From assembly GCA_964057225.1 (NCBI GenBank), contig OZ059894.1:11170131-11234130 (forward strand): DNA of 64,000 nt, given 5' to 3'. Both the position numbers and the translations under genes were made by a program. Below are positions 1 to 9,579 of this stretch, one piece after another (the stretch's first letter is position 1; every line of letters starts with the position of its first letter). The notes under the pieces were generated by a model that had not been told where the DNA came from, did no database searches, and saw only the letters and a list, made by a program, of their open reading frames with translations. This DNA is from Auanema rhodensis. Taxonomy: Eukaryota > Nematoda > Chromadorea > Rhabditida > Rhabditidae.

Positions 1-107
1 TCTTGTTGTTAATAGATACGACCACAAAGAAAACAACAGGAACAGTAACAATAACAAAAAAAATTTTTTTTTCACCTATGTGTCTAAAGGTTAGCCATGT
101 ATCCGTT

Positions 108-134
108 TATATATATATATATATATATATATAT
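108..134. repeat. (TA)n microsatellite
   Basis: Perfect alternating TA tract at a fixed place in every 5S-to-U2 spacer. Its length differs between units, from 17 bp at 35502 to 57 bp at 15812, as expected for replication slippage. Confidence 0.95.
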
Positions 135-960
135 CAACAGTAAAAAGTCCAATCAAGAGAGAAATTTTTTCAACACATAGTTGTTTTTTTTTTAAATATC
201 ATTGTTTTTCCTCATAACTCGGTTTAAACTCGTTCTAACCCGTTGAAATACGTCTAGAAAGTCTTTATAACATGCATATGTATGATAGAACTTCATATTT
301 ATTGTAATAGAAAATTTTATTTTCAGACGTCTTGGTTAACAATGATATGTTTTACCCCCTTATAATTTTTATCATAATGTTCCTTATACGGAACGCTCAA
401 TGAAACTTGCTTCCAGAAAAATTTCTTTCTATTTTTTCTTCATATGTACGTAGATACTATAGAGAACTATGATAGAAAACTTTAACATTCACGAAATCAT
501 CATTTCTCATTACGCTACGGAGGTTTAAAAAGCTGTGTTTTACCTTATAATAGACCGGAAAACCCTTGTGTTAAAACTGGACCGTTTTTACACATATAAA
601 AATGTCCCGTATTCGGGACCCTAATGTAACTTTTGATTCCCTATATTTTTTTTCATGAAATTTACAATCTACTGTAGAAAGAAGAATTATTTTTATAAAA
701 ACTGTAAATTTTTGAAAAATGAAAACAAAACGAAAACAAAAACAACTTTTTTTTGAACATTTTCTCACACAAGGGTCCCCCCTTACCTACTTTTTTTCTC
801 ATTACTCGTTTCAACCTCATCCGATCACTCTGCAAACATGTTTAATCGTTCTAACTTGTTGAAATACGTCTTAAAAGTCTAAACAACATGCATATGCATA
901 ATAGAAACCACCCGAATAGGCCCCCACGCACTAAACGAGATATATACATTACCAGTATAG

Positions 961-1001
961 TAATAGAACACATATTGAAGATTAATTCGATAAGAACAAT
1001 T
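961..1001 (-). repeat. Fossil U2 target-site duplication inside the spacer
   Basis: These 41 bp match U2 nt 39-79, exactly the span duplicated by family-B insertions, with five differences that are all transitions. To the left is a sequence resembling a family-B 5' end (the CCAGTATAG stretch). To the right is a sequence resembling a family-B 3' end (TATTGACGTAGAGAATGTTT against TATTGAAGTAGATAATGTTT in B2). I read it as the duplicated target left between two ancient insertions. The same relic recurs in other spacers at 5289, 14564, 16702, 19165, 24098, 36345, 43450, 46295, 51388 and 60909. Confidence 0.75.
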
Positions 1002-1318
1002 TATTGACGTAGAGAATGTTTGTTCCGAAAAACTACAATATTAAACTATAAAAGTAACAAAAGCGTAGAGGCAGCAAAGACATGAATAAACATAAATGTA
1101 AATACAGAATTACCAGGTAGTACATAAGTATGACAAAAAATTATAAGAAAGCCATGAAAATAGAAGGTTTGTGAACAAATGAAAGGTACATCTTTGATCG
1201 TATAGTCATTTCTAAACCGTTCGTATGCTGCAGCATCGTCATAAGCGTCACTCAAGTTGAATTTCCATGTGTACTACACGATTTTCATTCTTATTGTTAC
1301 ATTCTTTCCCTGAGGGAA

Positions 1319-1465
1319 TGGGCCGTTCCCGCCAGCAGTGCAAGAGCGGGTCGACCCGTGAGGTGGAGCTAGCAAGCCAGCATCTACCTCAAGTCTCAAA
1401 AATCGGTTAACCTTATTGTGAACCAATGGAACACATATCGAAGGTTAATTCGATAAGAACGATTA
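1319..1465 (-). pseudogene. U2 snRNA gene, 3' part (nt 38-184), split by element A1
   Basis: Carries the 3' half of U2 with stem-loops III and IV and the Sm site, ending in GGCCCA at 1319. It is separated from the 5' part (3281-3367) by a family-A insertion. Nucleotides 38-87 are present on both sides as the target-site duplication. Confidence 0.85.
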
Positions 1466-3280
1466 ATGGTTTATTGAATAACTAATGTTATGATACAATA
1501 AATAACCAATAAAAAAGAGCCCAGAATTGGGGAGACGGTATTACCAGTACAACTTAAAACAGCAAGTAAATTAAAAAGTACAGAATAAGACACATTGCCA
1601 ACAGAGGCTAAAACGACTCAAGAGTCGGGGGAGTGGGTTAAAAAAATGAACAAAAAAATGAATATTAAAGCAGAACAATGAGAAATCAAGTACCGCTATG
1701 ATCAAACAATTTGAGTGCCTACGGCAATGATGTTAAAAATAAACAACATAATACATGTACCAGTGAAGGTCAGAAAGAAAGAAACAAGAAACAAAAATAA
1801 GTAATACAAAAAGTAAATACATTACAATCAAATCACAAACAAGTCAATTGATAATTTCTTCTTCATATTGCCTTACACCAGAAACATGTTCCACGTAGAT
1901 ATTCCTGGCCCACTTGATGGTATCGGCGACGACGAGCTTCTCCATTAGCCGGTTGTAGTGGCTGCTGATCTTGAGTGATCGGAGGGCTTGTCCGTTGAGC
2001 GGGTCCATAGTTCCAAGCATTCCTACGACATACGCTTCTACACTAGTCTTATAACCAAGACATTGGTATTGGCTGGCTATGTCAGCATATTTCCTCTCCT
2101 TTATCATACGCGCGGCTATCATGGCTTGACGGCGGTTTTCATAGCTCACTGTAACATCAACGATACTACAGTGTTTTGCGTCATGATCGACCACTACTAT
2201 GTCAGGTCGGAGTGTACTATTAATGCCAGGAAGAGGCTGGTTAGTGTAAACTTCTCCGTTTTTAGGCTCTGGCAGGGCTTTGATAAGACGGTCCACGATG
2301 TTGTTGTGGCGGAGTTGGATTGCTCTCGTGTGAGAGTGGCAGTGTCCAAGAACATGTGCAGCAGTTTCGTTGGAGTAACTACACCTGCGGCACTGTTTGT
2401 TTCCTTCTCCGTGTCTTCTACAGCCATTGAGCTGGAGAGTATTGAGTCGAGCCTTGTGGATGAATCGCCAATCAGCAAACCGTATGAAATCTCCCTTCGC
2501 CATAAAGTGATTGGACGCTTTGTTGAGCATTGTGACATCAGAGACTTTCCCTTGATCCGGTTTTTGAAGAAGGATCCGAAGGTCTTTCAGCCATAATGCA
2601 CGTCGCAGGCTTCTGTGGCATAGTGAAGGTGTTAACAGTTGGTTGTTTAGATTGAGTTCTAAACCACTTTCGAGGCATGTCCAGTTAGCGTTGATGAGTT
2701 TCTTGAGTTGACGCATCGCTACTCTTACTCTAGTCCAGATGGAGGAAACATCAGATGTTTCGGTGTCGAAAATGCCATCAACGGAACCGTTGTAATATGC
2801 AGCTGTCTCATCGTTACTGGCTTGACGTTTAATCCTTTTTGATGCTACTTTTTTTGAGTCTTGATGCGCAATATCAGCTACTACAAGATCAGATGACTTC
2901 AAAAGTTGGTAGGCATGAGTGACTTCACAGACGTCTGACAGGTGTTGGAGTCGAGAGAGACCAAGTCCGCCGTAGTTAGTTGGCAGGTAGATTGGTTCAG
3001 CACTGGCGTTTGGAGGATAGTGCATCCATCTACGGGCACAGCGTTTGAGTTCTTTGTCAAAGGCGACTAGTTTACTCTTTGGGACGTGGCCATTCGTCAT
3101 ATGAAAATTAAGGCAGGGCATCAGGAAGGTGCGTACTGCGTCAGCTTTCTGCCATTCAGCAAGTAAGGATTTGTCAATTTTTTCCAAGTGTTGACTCATA
3201 ATATTCACTGTTGGAACCGCAAACTTATGTAAATGCATTCCAGTAGAGATTCCCAGGTGGGAGTAGCTGTCAAATTTGCT
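1466..3280 (-). mobile_element. Retrotransposon A1, 5'-truncated, U2-inserted
   Basis: A 5'-truncated copy of family A, flanked by a 50-bp target-site duplication (1416-1465 and 3281-3330, U2 nt 38-87). The 3' junction is at the normal place. The second cut lies 9 bp closer than in full-length copies. Sequence differences (DSKKVAS, CSYSNET, LNGQAL in the protein) place it with A4 in a minor subfamily distinct from the other copies. Confidence 0.85.
1844..3280 (-). pseudogene. 5'-truncated retrotransposon ORF (C-terminal half)
   Basis: Remnant of the family-A ORF covering about the last 478 residues. The reverse transcriptase core is missing. The CCHC motif and the PD..D endonuclease region are kept without a stop codon. 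An open frame runs into the flanking U2 duplication up to 3301, giving a few non-native residues, but no promoter or natural start is present. It ends EEEIIN instead of EEEIIH, as in A6. Confidence 0.8.
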
Positions 3281-3367
3281 TTGTGAACCAATGGAACACA
3301 TATCGAAGGTTAATTCGATAAGAACGATTACTACACTTTGATCTTAGCCAATAGGCCGAGAAGCGAT
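3281..3367 (-). pseudogene. U2 snRNA gene, 5' part (nt 1-87), split by A1
   Basis: Holds the U2 5' end from the branch-point-recognition region outward. It differs from all other copies by one base in the loop of stem-loop I (position 3351, GGCCTATTGG on the U2 strand instead of GGCCTTTTGG). Confidence 0.85.
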
Positions 3368-3809
3368 ACAGCATAGCCATGAGTATCAAAGACATCAAGC
3401 AAATGTATCGTACTTGTTACGAGTGCACTCTCTCATTTGAATATAAAAGTGTGGTTTGACAATCTTGACTGTACAGGTCATAAATGGCTCATATAAACTG
3501 TGGATTTACTCAACTTTTGGACTTATTTTTTTCTTATTCGAAGCGCTGCACTTTTTTCTATTCTTTTTATTCAAATACTTGTATATAGTTTTATATGTAC
3601 GGTTGCAAAGTTTCCGAATATTTTATATATTTTTATACAATAATTAGGAGAAGGTTAATACAATGAAATCTCCCAACTTTACAGTGTTTGTATTGCTTAC
3701 AGTATCTAGAACAACCACTCTTGTAATATTAGAGCACATATCAATCAACAACTTTTTCTAGTTATCAAAGCTTTTTTATTTCTTCAAGATATTTCAAATA
3801 AAATATAAA
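3368..3809. other. U2-upstream to 5S spacer, unit 1
   Basis: This 442-bp AT-rich block begins at the U2 transcription start and ends at the 3' end of the next 5S gene. The first 75 bp presumably contain the U2 promoter. I see no gene in it. A 63-codon Phe- and Tyr-rich open frame recurs here in each unit and looks fortuitous. Confidence 0.7.
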
Positions 3810-3928
3810 AGCTTACGACACCCGGGATTCCCAAGCCGTCTCCGATCCAAGTACTAACCGGGCCCAACGTTGCTTGACTTGCCAGATCGGACGGGATGGC
3901 GTACTTTCAACGTGGTATGGTCGTAAGC
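3810..3928 (-). rRNA. 5S ribosomal RNA
   Basis: A complete 119-nt 5S rRNA gene: the 5' and 3' ends (GCTTACGAC and GTCGTAAGC) pair to form helix I, and the internal control region includes the GATCGGAGACGG segment typical of box C. A run of T (AAAA at 3807-3810 on +) directly follows the 3' end and should terminate RNA polymerase III. It is the first gene of a 5S pair; its 5' flank reads TGTTATATTC, where the second gene of the pair has TGTCATATTC. Confidence 0.97.
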
Positions 3929-4169
3929 AATGTTATATTCTTCATTATCAGTTATATCACTCTAAATCTTGTTGTTAATAGTTAGGACCACAAAGAAAAC
4001 AACAGGAACAGTAACAAATGAAATGCCCAAACTTTACAGTGTTCGAGTTATTTACAGTATCTAAGACTACCTCTGTCGTGTTATTAGAGCAAACATTCGA
4101 TTAACAACAACTTTTTTTTAGTTATCAAAGCTTTTTTATTTCTTCAAAAAATTTCAAATAAAATATAAA

Positions 4170-4288
4170 AGCTTACGACACCCGGGATTCCCAAGCCGTC
4201 TCCGATCCAAGTACTAACCGGGCCCAACGTTGCTTGACTTGCCAGATCGGACGGGATGGCGTACTTTCAACGTGGTATGGTCGTAAGC
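4170..4288 (-). rRNA. 5S ribosomal RNA (second of pair)
   Basis: Identical in the gene body to the copy at 3810 and exactly 360 bp from it. The 241-bp intergenic stretch (3929-4169) is a diverged copy of the end of the U2-upstream spacer, so the second gene arose by local duplication. Confidence 0.97.
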
Positions 4289-4430
4289 AATGTCATATTC
4301 TTCATTATCAGTTATATCACTCTAAATCTTGTTGTTAATAGATACGACCACAAAGAAAACAACAGGAACAGTAACAATAACAAAAAAAATTTTTTTTTCA
4401 CCTATGTGTCTAAAGGTTAGCCATGTATCC

Positions 4431-4433
<3 letters not shown>

Positions 4434-4462
<29 letters not shown>
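4434..4462. repeat. (TA)n microsatellite
   Basis: TA tract of 29 bp at the standard spacer position. Confidence 0.95.
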
Positions 4463-4464
<2 letters not shown>

Positions 4465-5288
4465 ACAGTAAAAAGTCCAATCAAGAGAGAAATTTTTTCA
4501 ACACATAGTTGTTTTTTTTTTAAATATCATTGTTTTTCCTCATAACTCGGTTTAAACTCGTTCTAACCCGTTGAAATACGTCTAGAAAGTCTTTATAACA
4601 TGCATATGTATGATAGAACTTCATATTTATTGTAATAGAAAATTTTATTTTCAGACGTCTTGGTTAACAATGATATGTTTTACCCCCTTATAATTTTTAT
4701 CATAATGTTCCTTATACGGAACGCTCAATGAAACTTGCTTCCAGAAAAATTTCTTTCTATTTTTTCTTCATATGTACGTAGATACTATAGAGAACTATGA
4801 TAGAAAACTTTAACATTCACGAAATCATCATTTCTCATTACGCTACGGAGGTTTAAAAAGCTGTGTTTTACCTTATAATAGACCGGAAAACCCTTGTGTT
4901 AAAACTGGACCGTTTTTACACATATAAAAATGTCCCGTATTCGGGACCCTAATGTAACTTTTGATTCCCTATATTTTTTTTCATGAAATTTACAATCTAC
5001 TGTAGAAAGAAGAATTATTTTTATAAAAACTGTAAATTTTTAAAAAATGAAAACAAAACGAAAACAAAAACAACTTTTTTTTGAACATTTTCTCACACAA
5101 GGGTCCCCCCTTACCTACTTTTTTTCTCATTACTCGTTTCAACCTCATCCGATCACTCTGCAAACATGTTTAATCGTTCTAACTTGTTGAAATACGTCTT
5201 AAAAGTCTAAACAACATGCATATGCATAATAGAAACCACCTGAATAGGCCCCCACGCACTAAACGAGATATATACATTACCAGTATAG

Positions 5289-5329
5289 TAATAGAACACA
5301 TATTGAAGATTAATTCGATAAGAACAATT
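5289..5329 (-). repeat. Fossil U2 target copy
   Basis: Same relic as at 961, with the same five transitions. Confidence 0.75.
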
Positions 5330-5646
5330 TATTGACGTAGAGAATGTTTGTTCCGAAAAACTACAATATTAAACTATAAAAGTAACAAAAGCGTAGAGGC
5401 AGCAAAGACATGAATAAACATAAATGTAAATACAGAATTACCAGGTAGTACATAAGTATGACAAAAAATTATAAGAAAGCCATGAAAATAGAAGGTTTGT
5501 GAACAAATGAGAGGTACATCTTTGATCGTATAGTCATTTCTAAACCGTTCGTATGCTGCAGCATCGTCATAAGCGTCACTCAAGTTGAATTTCCATGTGT
5601 ACTACACGATTTTCATTCTTATTGTTACATTCTTTCCCTGAGGGAA

Positions 5647-5793
5647 TGGGCCGTTCCCGCCAGCAGTGCAAGAGCGGGTCGACCCGTGAGGTGGAGCTAG
5701 CAAGCCAGCATCTACCTCAAGTCTCAAAAATCGGTTAACCTTATTGTGAACCAATGGAACACATATCGAAGGTTAATTCGATAAGAACGATTA
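5647..5793 (-). pseudogene. U2 snRNA gene, 3' part, interrupted by A2 and A3
   Basis: U2 nt 38-184. The 59-bp target-site duplication (nt 38-96) is 5735-5793 here and is repeated at 9521-9579 between the two elements. The U2 5' end is 7.1 kb away at 12933-12971. Confidence 0.85.
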
Positions 5794-8700
5794 ATGGTTT
5801 ATTGAATAACTAATGTTATGAAACAATAAATAACCAATAAAAAAGAGCCCAGAATCGGGGAGACGGTATTACCAGTACAACTTAAAACAGCAAGTGATTA
5901 AAAAGTACAAAATAAAACACATTACCAACAGAGGCTAAAACGACTCAAGAGTCGGGGGAGTGGGTTAAAAAAAGTAATGAATAACAAAAAAAATGAATAA
6001 TAAAGCAGAACAGTGAAAAGTAAATATCAAGTGCCGCTATGATCAAACAATTTGAGTGCCTACGGCAATGGTGTTAAAAATAAACAACAAAATACATGTA
6101 CCAATGAAGGTCAGAAAGAGAGAAAGAAAAAAGACAAAAATAAGTAATACAAAAAGTAAAAAATATATTACAATCAAATCACAAACAAGTCAATGGATAA
6201 TTTCTTCTTCATACTGCCTTACACCAGAAACATGTTCCACGTAGATATTCCTGGCCCACTTGATGGTATCGGCGACGACGAGCTTCTCCATTAGCCGGTT
6301 GTAGTGGCTGCTGATCTTGAGTGATCGGAGGGCTTGTACGTTGAGCGGGTCCATAGTTCCAAGCATTCCTACGACATACGCTTCTACACTAGTCTTATAA
6401 CCAAGACATTGGTATTGGCTGGCTATGTCAGCATATTTCCTCTCCTTTATCATACGCGCGGCTATCATGGCTTGTCGGCGGTTTTCATAGCTCACTGTAA
6501 CATCAACGATACTACAGTGTTTTGCGTCATGATCGACCACTACTATGTCAGGTCGGAGTGTACTATTAATGCCAGGAAGAGGCTGGTTAGTGTAAACTTC
6601 TCCGTTTTTAGGCTCTGGCAGGGCTTTGATAAGACGGTCCACGATGTTGTTGTGGCGGAGTTGGATTGCTCTCGTGTGAAAGTGGCAGTGTCCAAGAACA
6701 TGTGCAGCAGTTTCGTTGGGGTAACTACACCTGCGGCACTGTTTGTTTCCTTCTCCGTGTCTTCTACAGCCATTGAGCTGGAGAGTATTAAGTCGAGCCT
6801 TGTGGATGAATCGCCAATCAGCAAACCGTATGAAATCTCCCTTCGCCATAAAGTGATTGGACGCTTTGTTGAGCATTGTGACATCAAAGACTTTCCCTTG
6901 ATCCGGTTTTTGAAGAAGGATCCGAAGGTCTTTCAGCCATAATGCACGTCGCAGGCTTCTGTGGCATAGTGAAGGTGTTAACAGTTGGTTGTTTAGATTG
7001 AGTTCTAAACCACTTTCGAGGCATGTCCAGTTAGCGTTGATGAGTTTCTTGAGTTGACGCATCGCTACTCTTACTCTAGTCCAGATGGAGGAAACATCAG
7101 ATGTTTCGGTGTCGAAAATGCCATCAACGGAACCGTTGTAATATGCAGCTGTCTCATCGTTACTGGCTTGACGTTTAATCCTTTTTGATGCTACTTTTAT
7201 TGAGTCTTGATGCGCAATATCAGCTACTACAAGATCAGATGACTTCAAAAGTTGGTAGGCATGAGTGACTTCACAGACGTCTGACAGGTGTTGGAGTCGA
7301 GAGAGACCAAGTCCGCCGTAGTTGGTTGGCAGGTAGATTGGTTCAGCACTGGCGTTTGGAGGATAGTGCATCCATCTACGGGCACAGCGTTTGAGTTCTT
7401 TGTCAAAGGCGACTAGTTTACTCTTTGGGACGTGGCCATTCGTCATATGAAAATTAAGGCAGGGCATCAGGAAGGTGCGTACTGCGTCAGCTTTCTGCCA
7501 TTCAGCCAGTAAGGATTTGTCAATTTTTTCCAAGTGTTGACTCATGATATTCACTGTTGGAACCGCAGACTTATGTAAATGCATTCCAGTAGGGATTCCC
7601 AGGTGGGAGTAGCTGTCAAATTTGCTGAGAGCGGGTAGAAAGCAGCTCTGAAGCATGTATGAGGCTGTTGATATTTTCCCTTTGTCGATCGTCAAAGTGG
7701 CGCATTTCGCTGGTTTGAAGGTCAAGCCTGTGAAATTAGCCGCATTTGATGCTGCGTCCAACATTTTCTGTAGATCTTCTGATGATGAGGAGACCAGGGC
7801 AAGGTCATCGGCGTACGCTAGCACAGCGATGTTGTGATTGTGTAGCTTATAGCCTGTAGAGGTTTCCAAGATGGTTTTAATTAGAGGTTCAATGGCAAGG
7901 TTGAACAGGATCGGAGATAGTGGGGATCCTTGTAACACACCTGCGTGAACTGGAATGGTCGAAGTGAGTCCGGAGCCTGTCTGGATTCTTGTAGAGGCAT
8001 CTGTGTATAGAGCTCGTACTCGGGATATTGAGGCTTCAGCCATTCCTGACCATCTTAGAACGTCTAGCAGAGTTTCGTGTGGCAGCGATCCAAAAGCGTT
8101 TGCGAGATCAAGCCAAGCAATTGCAATTTTCTCACGTTTACGTTTAGCGTCTGCAATGGTACTTTGCAACAAAAAGTTGTGTTCCATGCATCCAGCTTTG
8201 GCCACAAAGCCCTTTTGGGAGGGAGAAAGTCTTTTTTCTGCTCTTGCCCATGTTAGCAGTCGATGCGTAAGACAAGCTGAGTACGTCTTACCAATTGTGC
8301 ACGAAAGTGCTATTGGTCGCCAGTTGTTAATGTCAGCTTTATCACCTTTCTTATGGATGAGGACGGTGGTCGACTCTTTCCAGGAAAAAGGGATGTGTCC
8401 TAGCTTGTGTACGGTGTTAAATATCGCTGCTAATATGTGACCTCCTTGGTCAAATTTCTTCCAGTGCGAGTATCGAAGTCCATCAGCTCCTGGAGCCGTA
8501 TCGCTGCAACGTCGTATGCGTTCCCAGACTTCCAAAGGGGTGAAAACACCTTCTAATGGGTCGGTACTAGTTGGCAAATCCGGTCTGGTGACTGTGATGG
8601 GGAGGGCTGGGCCTTGACTGCTGTGAACAGAAAGGAAGTGTTTTTCAACATCTGCAGATGGTATGGTGCAGGTTTCACTTTGTTCTCCGAGCAGTTGTCG

Positions 8701-9520
8701 AAAGGCTTTCTTCTTGTTGGCCCTCCAAAGCTTCTGGATCTTCATCGCCTGGGTTTTTTGGTCTTCCTCAGGTTGTGTGTGTGGTCGGCGCCTTTGTCGG
8801 AAGTTGGGAACTTTGATCATAATGTCAAGAGACTTTCTGATTGTGTCTACCAACTCTTCCAGGACCTGCTCGAGCTCACTTTTGCATACTACCTTTTTAA
8901 TTCTATCCACCCAAATATTTTCAGAGTTTCTATTCGGATCAGGGTCGGCAAAAGATGGTTCTGTACTCGGAACCCTGATCTCGTTGAATATTTCACTCTC
9001 TCGCGGAAGGGGGGAAACTTCGGCCTTTGGGGACAAGTCCAGAATTGGGGCCTCAAACAAGCGTACCGTTGATGGAGATCCTTGTTCCTGTCCACTGGAT
9101 GATGTTTCCTCCATTGTACGCTCCTCCACGGGCGGGGTGGTCGTCCTTGTGCCTGGTGGGCGGGTGTTCCTGATCCTCCGCAATATAGGGCGGGAACTGG
9201 GCTCTCTCGGAGATAGAGGTGAGATCACCACAGTTTCCTCTATGATGCGGAGGCATCCTTCAGCTTTTTTCTGATGGCTTTTAACGGCCTTCAGATTGCT
9301 GGTGAGGCCACAGGCACGGCACTCAAATTCTACTCCGACCTCATGTTCTCTCCGAAGATGGCGGACGAGACCATTGTGGTCTGAGTAGGATCGCGGAATA
9401 GGAGCGCAGATTGAACAAGAAAAAGGGCTCTGAAGAGGCACCTTTAGCTTGTAAAGCCCTTGCTCCATCTCTAGCAGATCTAAAGACTTACGTAGTACAG
9501 TTGCAATATCGATTTAGCCA
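5794..9520 (-). mobile_element. Retrotransposon A2, full length, U2-targeted non-LTR element
   Basis: Full-length family-A element of 3727 bp: 52-nt 5' leader, one ORF, 396-nt 3' UTR ending in TTCAATAAACCAT with no poly(A) tail. Flanked by 59-bp direct repeats that are U2 sequence (5735-5793, 9521-9579). It lies in U2 sense orientation, so U2 nt 1-96 precedes it and U2 nt 38-184 follows it in the undisturbed case. The domain order matches the restriction-like-endonuclease group of non-LTR elements (R2, R4, NeSL and the U2-targeting Utopia lineage described by Kojima and Jurka). I cannot assign a clade without a phylogeny. Confidence 0.93.
6190..9468 (-). CDS. Retrotransposon polyprotein: zinc fingers, reverse transcriptase, restriction-like endonuclease
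   Basis: This 1092-residue single ORF should nick the U2 gene and use the freed 3' end to copy its own RNA (target-primed reverse transcription) in the nucleus. Visible parts, in order: a C2H2 finger (C18, C21, H37, H42), a second Cys2-His-Cys finger (C50, C53, H65, C72), a Pro/Ser/Glu-rich linker to about 180, a basic segment (224-257, QRRR and NKKK), and the reverse transcriptase from about 325 to 620 with LDLANAF (D454), GVLQGSPLSPILFN (510-523) and YADD (D554, D555). The C terminus has a CCHC motif (C911, C914, H923, C928) and an endonuclease with RPD (D974), D989 and KY (1011-1012). No apurinic endonuclease, RNase H or protease is visible. The start is the first in-frame ATG after the 52-nt leader. 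It differs from the other copies by K148 (E elsewhere). Confidence 0.93.
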   Translation of the reverse strand: MEQGLYKLKVPLQSPFSCSICAPIPRSYSDHNGLVRHLRREHEVGVEFECRACGLTSNLKAVKSHQKKAEGCLRIIEETVVISPLSPREPSSRPILRRIRNTRPPGTRTTTPPVEERTMEETSSSGQEQGSPSTVRLFEAPILDLSPKAEVSPLPRESEIFNEIRVPSTEPSFADPDPNRNSENIWVDRIKKVVCKSELEQVLEELVDTIRKSLDIMIKVPNFRQRRRPHTQPEEDQKTQAMKIQKLWRANKKKAFRQLLGEQSETCTIPSADVEKHFLSVHSSQGPALPITVTRPDLPTSTDPLEGVFTPLEVWERIRRCSDTAPGADGLRYSHWKKFDQGGHILAAIFNTVHKLGHIPFSWKESTTVLIHKKGDKADINNWRPIALSCTIGKTYSACLTHRLLTWARAEKRLSPSQKGFVAKAGCMEHNFLLQSTIADAKRKREKIAIAWLDLANAFGSLPHETLLDVLRWSGMAEASISRVRALYTDASTRIQTGSGLTSTIPVHAGVLQGSPLSPILFNLAIEPLIKTILETSTGYKLHNHNIAVLAYADDLALVSSSSEDLQKMLDAASNAANFTGLTFKPAKCATLTIDKGKISTASYMLQSCFLPALSKFDSYSHLGIPTGMHLHKSAVPTVNIMSQHLEKIDKSLLAEWQKADAVRTFLMPCLNFHMTNGHVPKSKLVAFDKELKRCARRWMHYPPNASAEPIYLPTNYGGLGLSRLQHLSDVCEVTHAYQLLKSSDLVVADIAHQDSIKVASKRIKRQASNDETAAYYNGSVDGIFDTETSDVSSIWTRVRVAMRQLKKLINANWTCLESGLELNLNNQLLTPSLCHRSLRRALWLKDLRILLQKPDQGKVFDVTMLNKASNHFMAKGDFIRFADWRFIHKARLNTLQLNGCRRHGEGNKQCRRCSYPNETAAHVLGHCHFHTRAIQLRHNNIVDRLIKALPEPKNGEVYTNQPLPGINSTLRPDIVVVDHDAKHCSIVDVTVSYENRRQAMIAARMIKERKYADIASQYQCLGYKTSVEAYVVGMLGTMDPLNVQALRSLKISSHYNRLMEKLVVADTIKWARNIYVEHVSGVRQYEEEIIH

Positions 9521-9579
9521 TTAACCTTATTGTGAACCAATGGAACACATATCGAAGGTTAATTCGATAAGAACGATTA
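9521..9579 (-). repeat. U2 target-site duplication between A2 and A3
   Basis: Exact 59-bp copy of U2 nt 38-96, serving at once as the 5' flank of A2 and the 3' flank of A3. This shows that the second insertion used a target copy created by the first. Confidence 0.9.

Larger units (their letters stand above)
1..1318. repeat. 5S-to-U2 spacer, unit 1 (left part cut by window)
   Basis: AT-rich spacer of the array, here without a gene. From left to right it holds the downstream flank of a 5S gene lying just outside the window, a (TA)n microsatellite (108-134), about 800 bp of unique-looking AT-rich DNA, a decayed U2 target copy (961-1001) and a decayed retrotransposon tail leading to the U2 3' end. 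The same block recurs at least a dozen times in the window with very few differences. Short ORFs of 60-70 codons recur with it, but they are low in complexity and I do not regard them as genes. Confidence 0.85.
4289..5646. repeat. 5S-to-U2 spacer, unit 2
   Basis: Same spacer as in unit 1, with the (TA)n tract at 4434-4462 and the fossil U2 target at 5289-5329. No gene seen. Confidence 0.85.

Noticed and set aside
108-134. TA tract read as a replication origin or CRISPR-like repeat
   Set aside because: Simple slippage microsatellite with length variation only.
571-768. 65-, 69- and 63-codon open frames repeated in all spacers
   Set aside because: They are low-complexity, Phe/Lys-rich frames in AT-rich DNA. 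Their conservation is explained by array homogenisation and they have no recognisable domain.
8663-9274. Long open frames antisense to the retrotransposon ORF (for example 203 and 202 codons), repeated in every A copy
   Set aside because: They mirror the codon pattern of the real ORF, show no domain and appear only as its shadow.
6190-9468. Archaeal-type RNase H or cysteine protease domain, as reported for some Utopia or NeSL elements
   Set aside because: I could not see matching motifs upstream or downstream of the reverse transcriptase.
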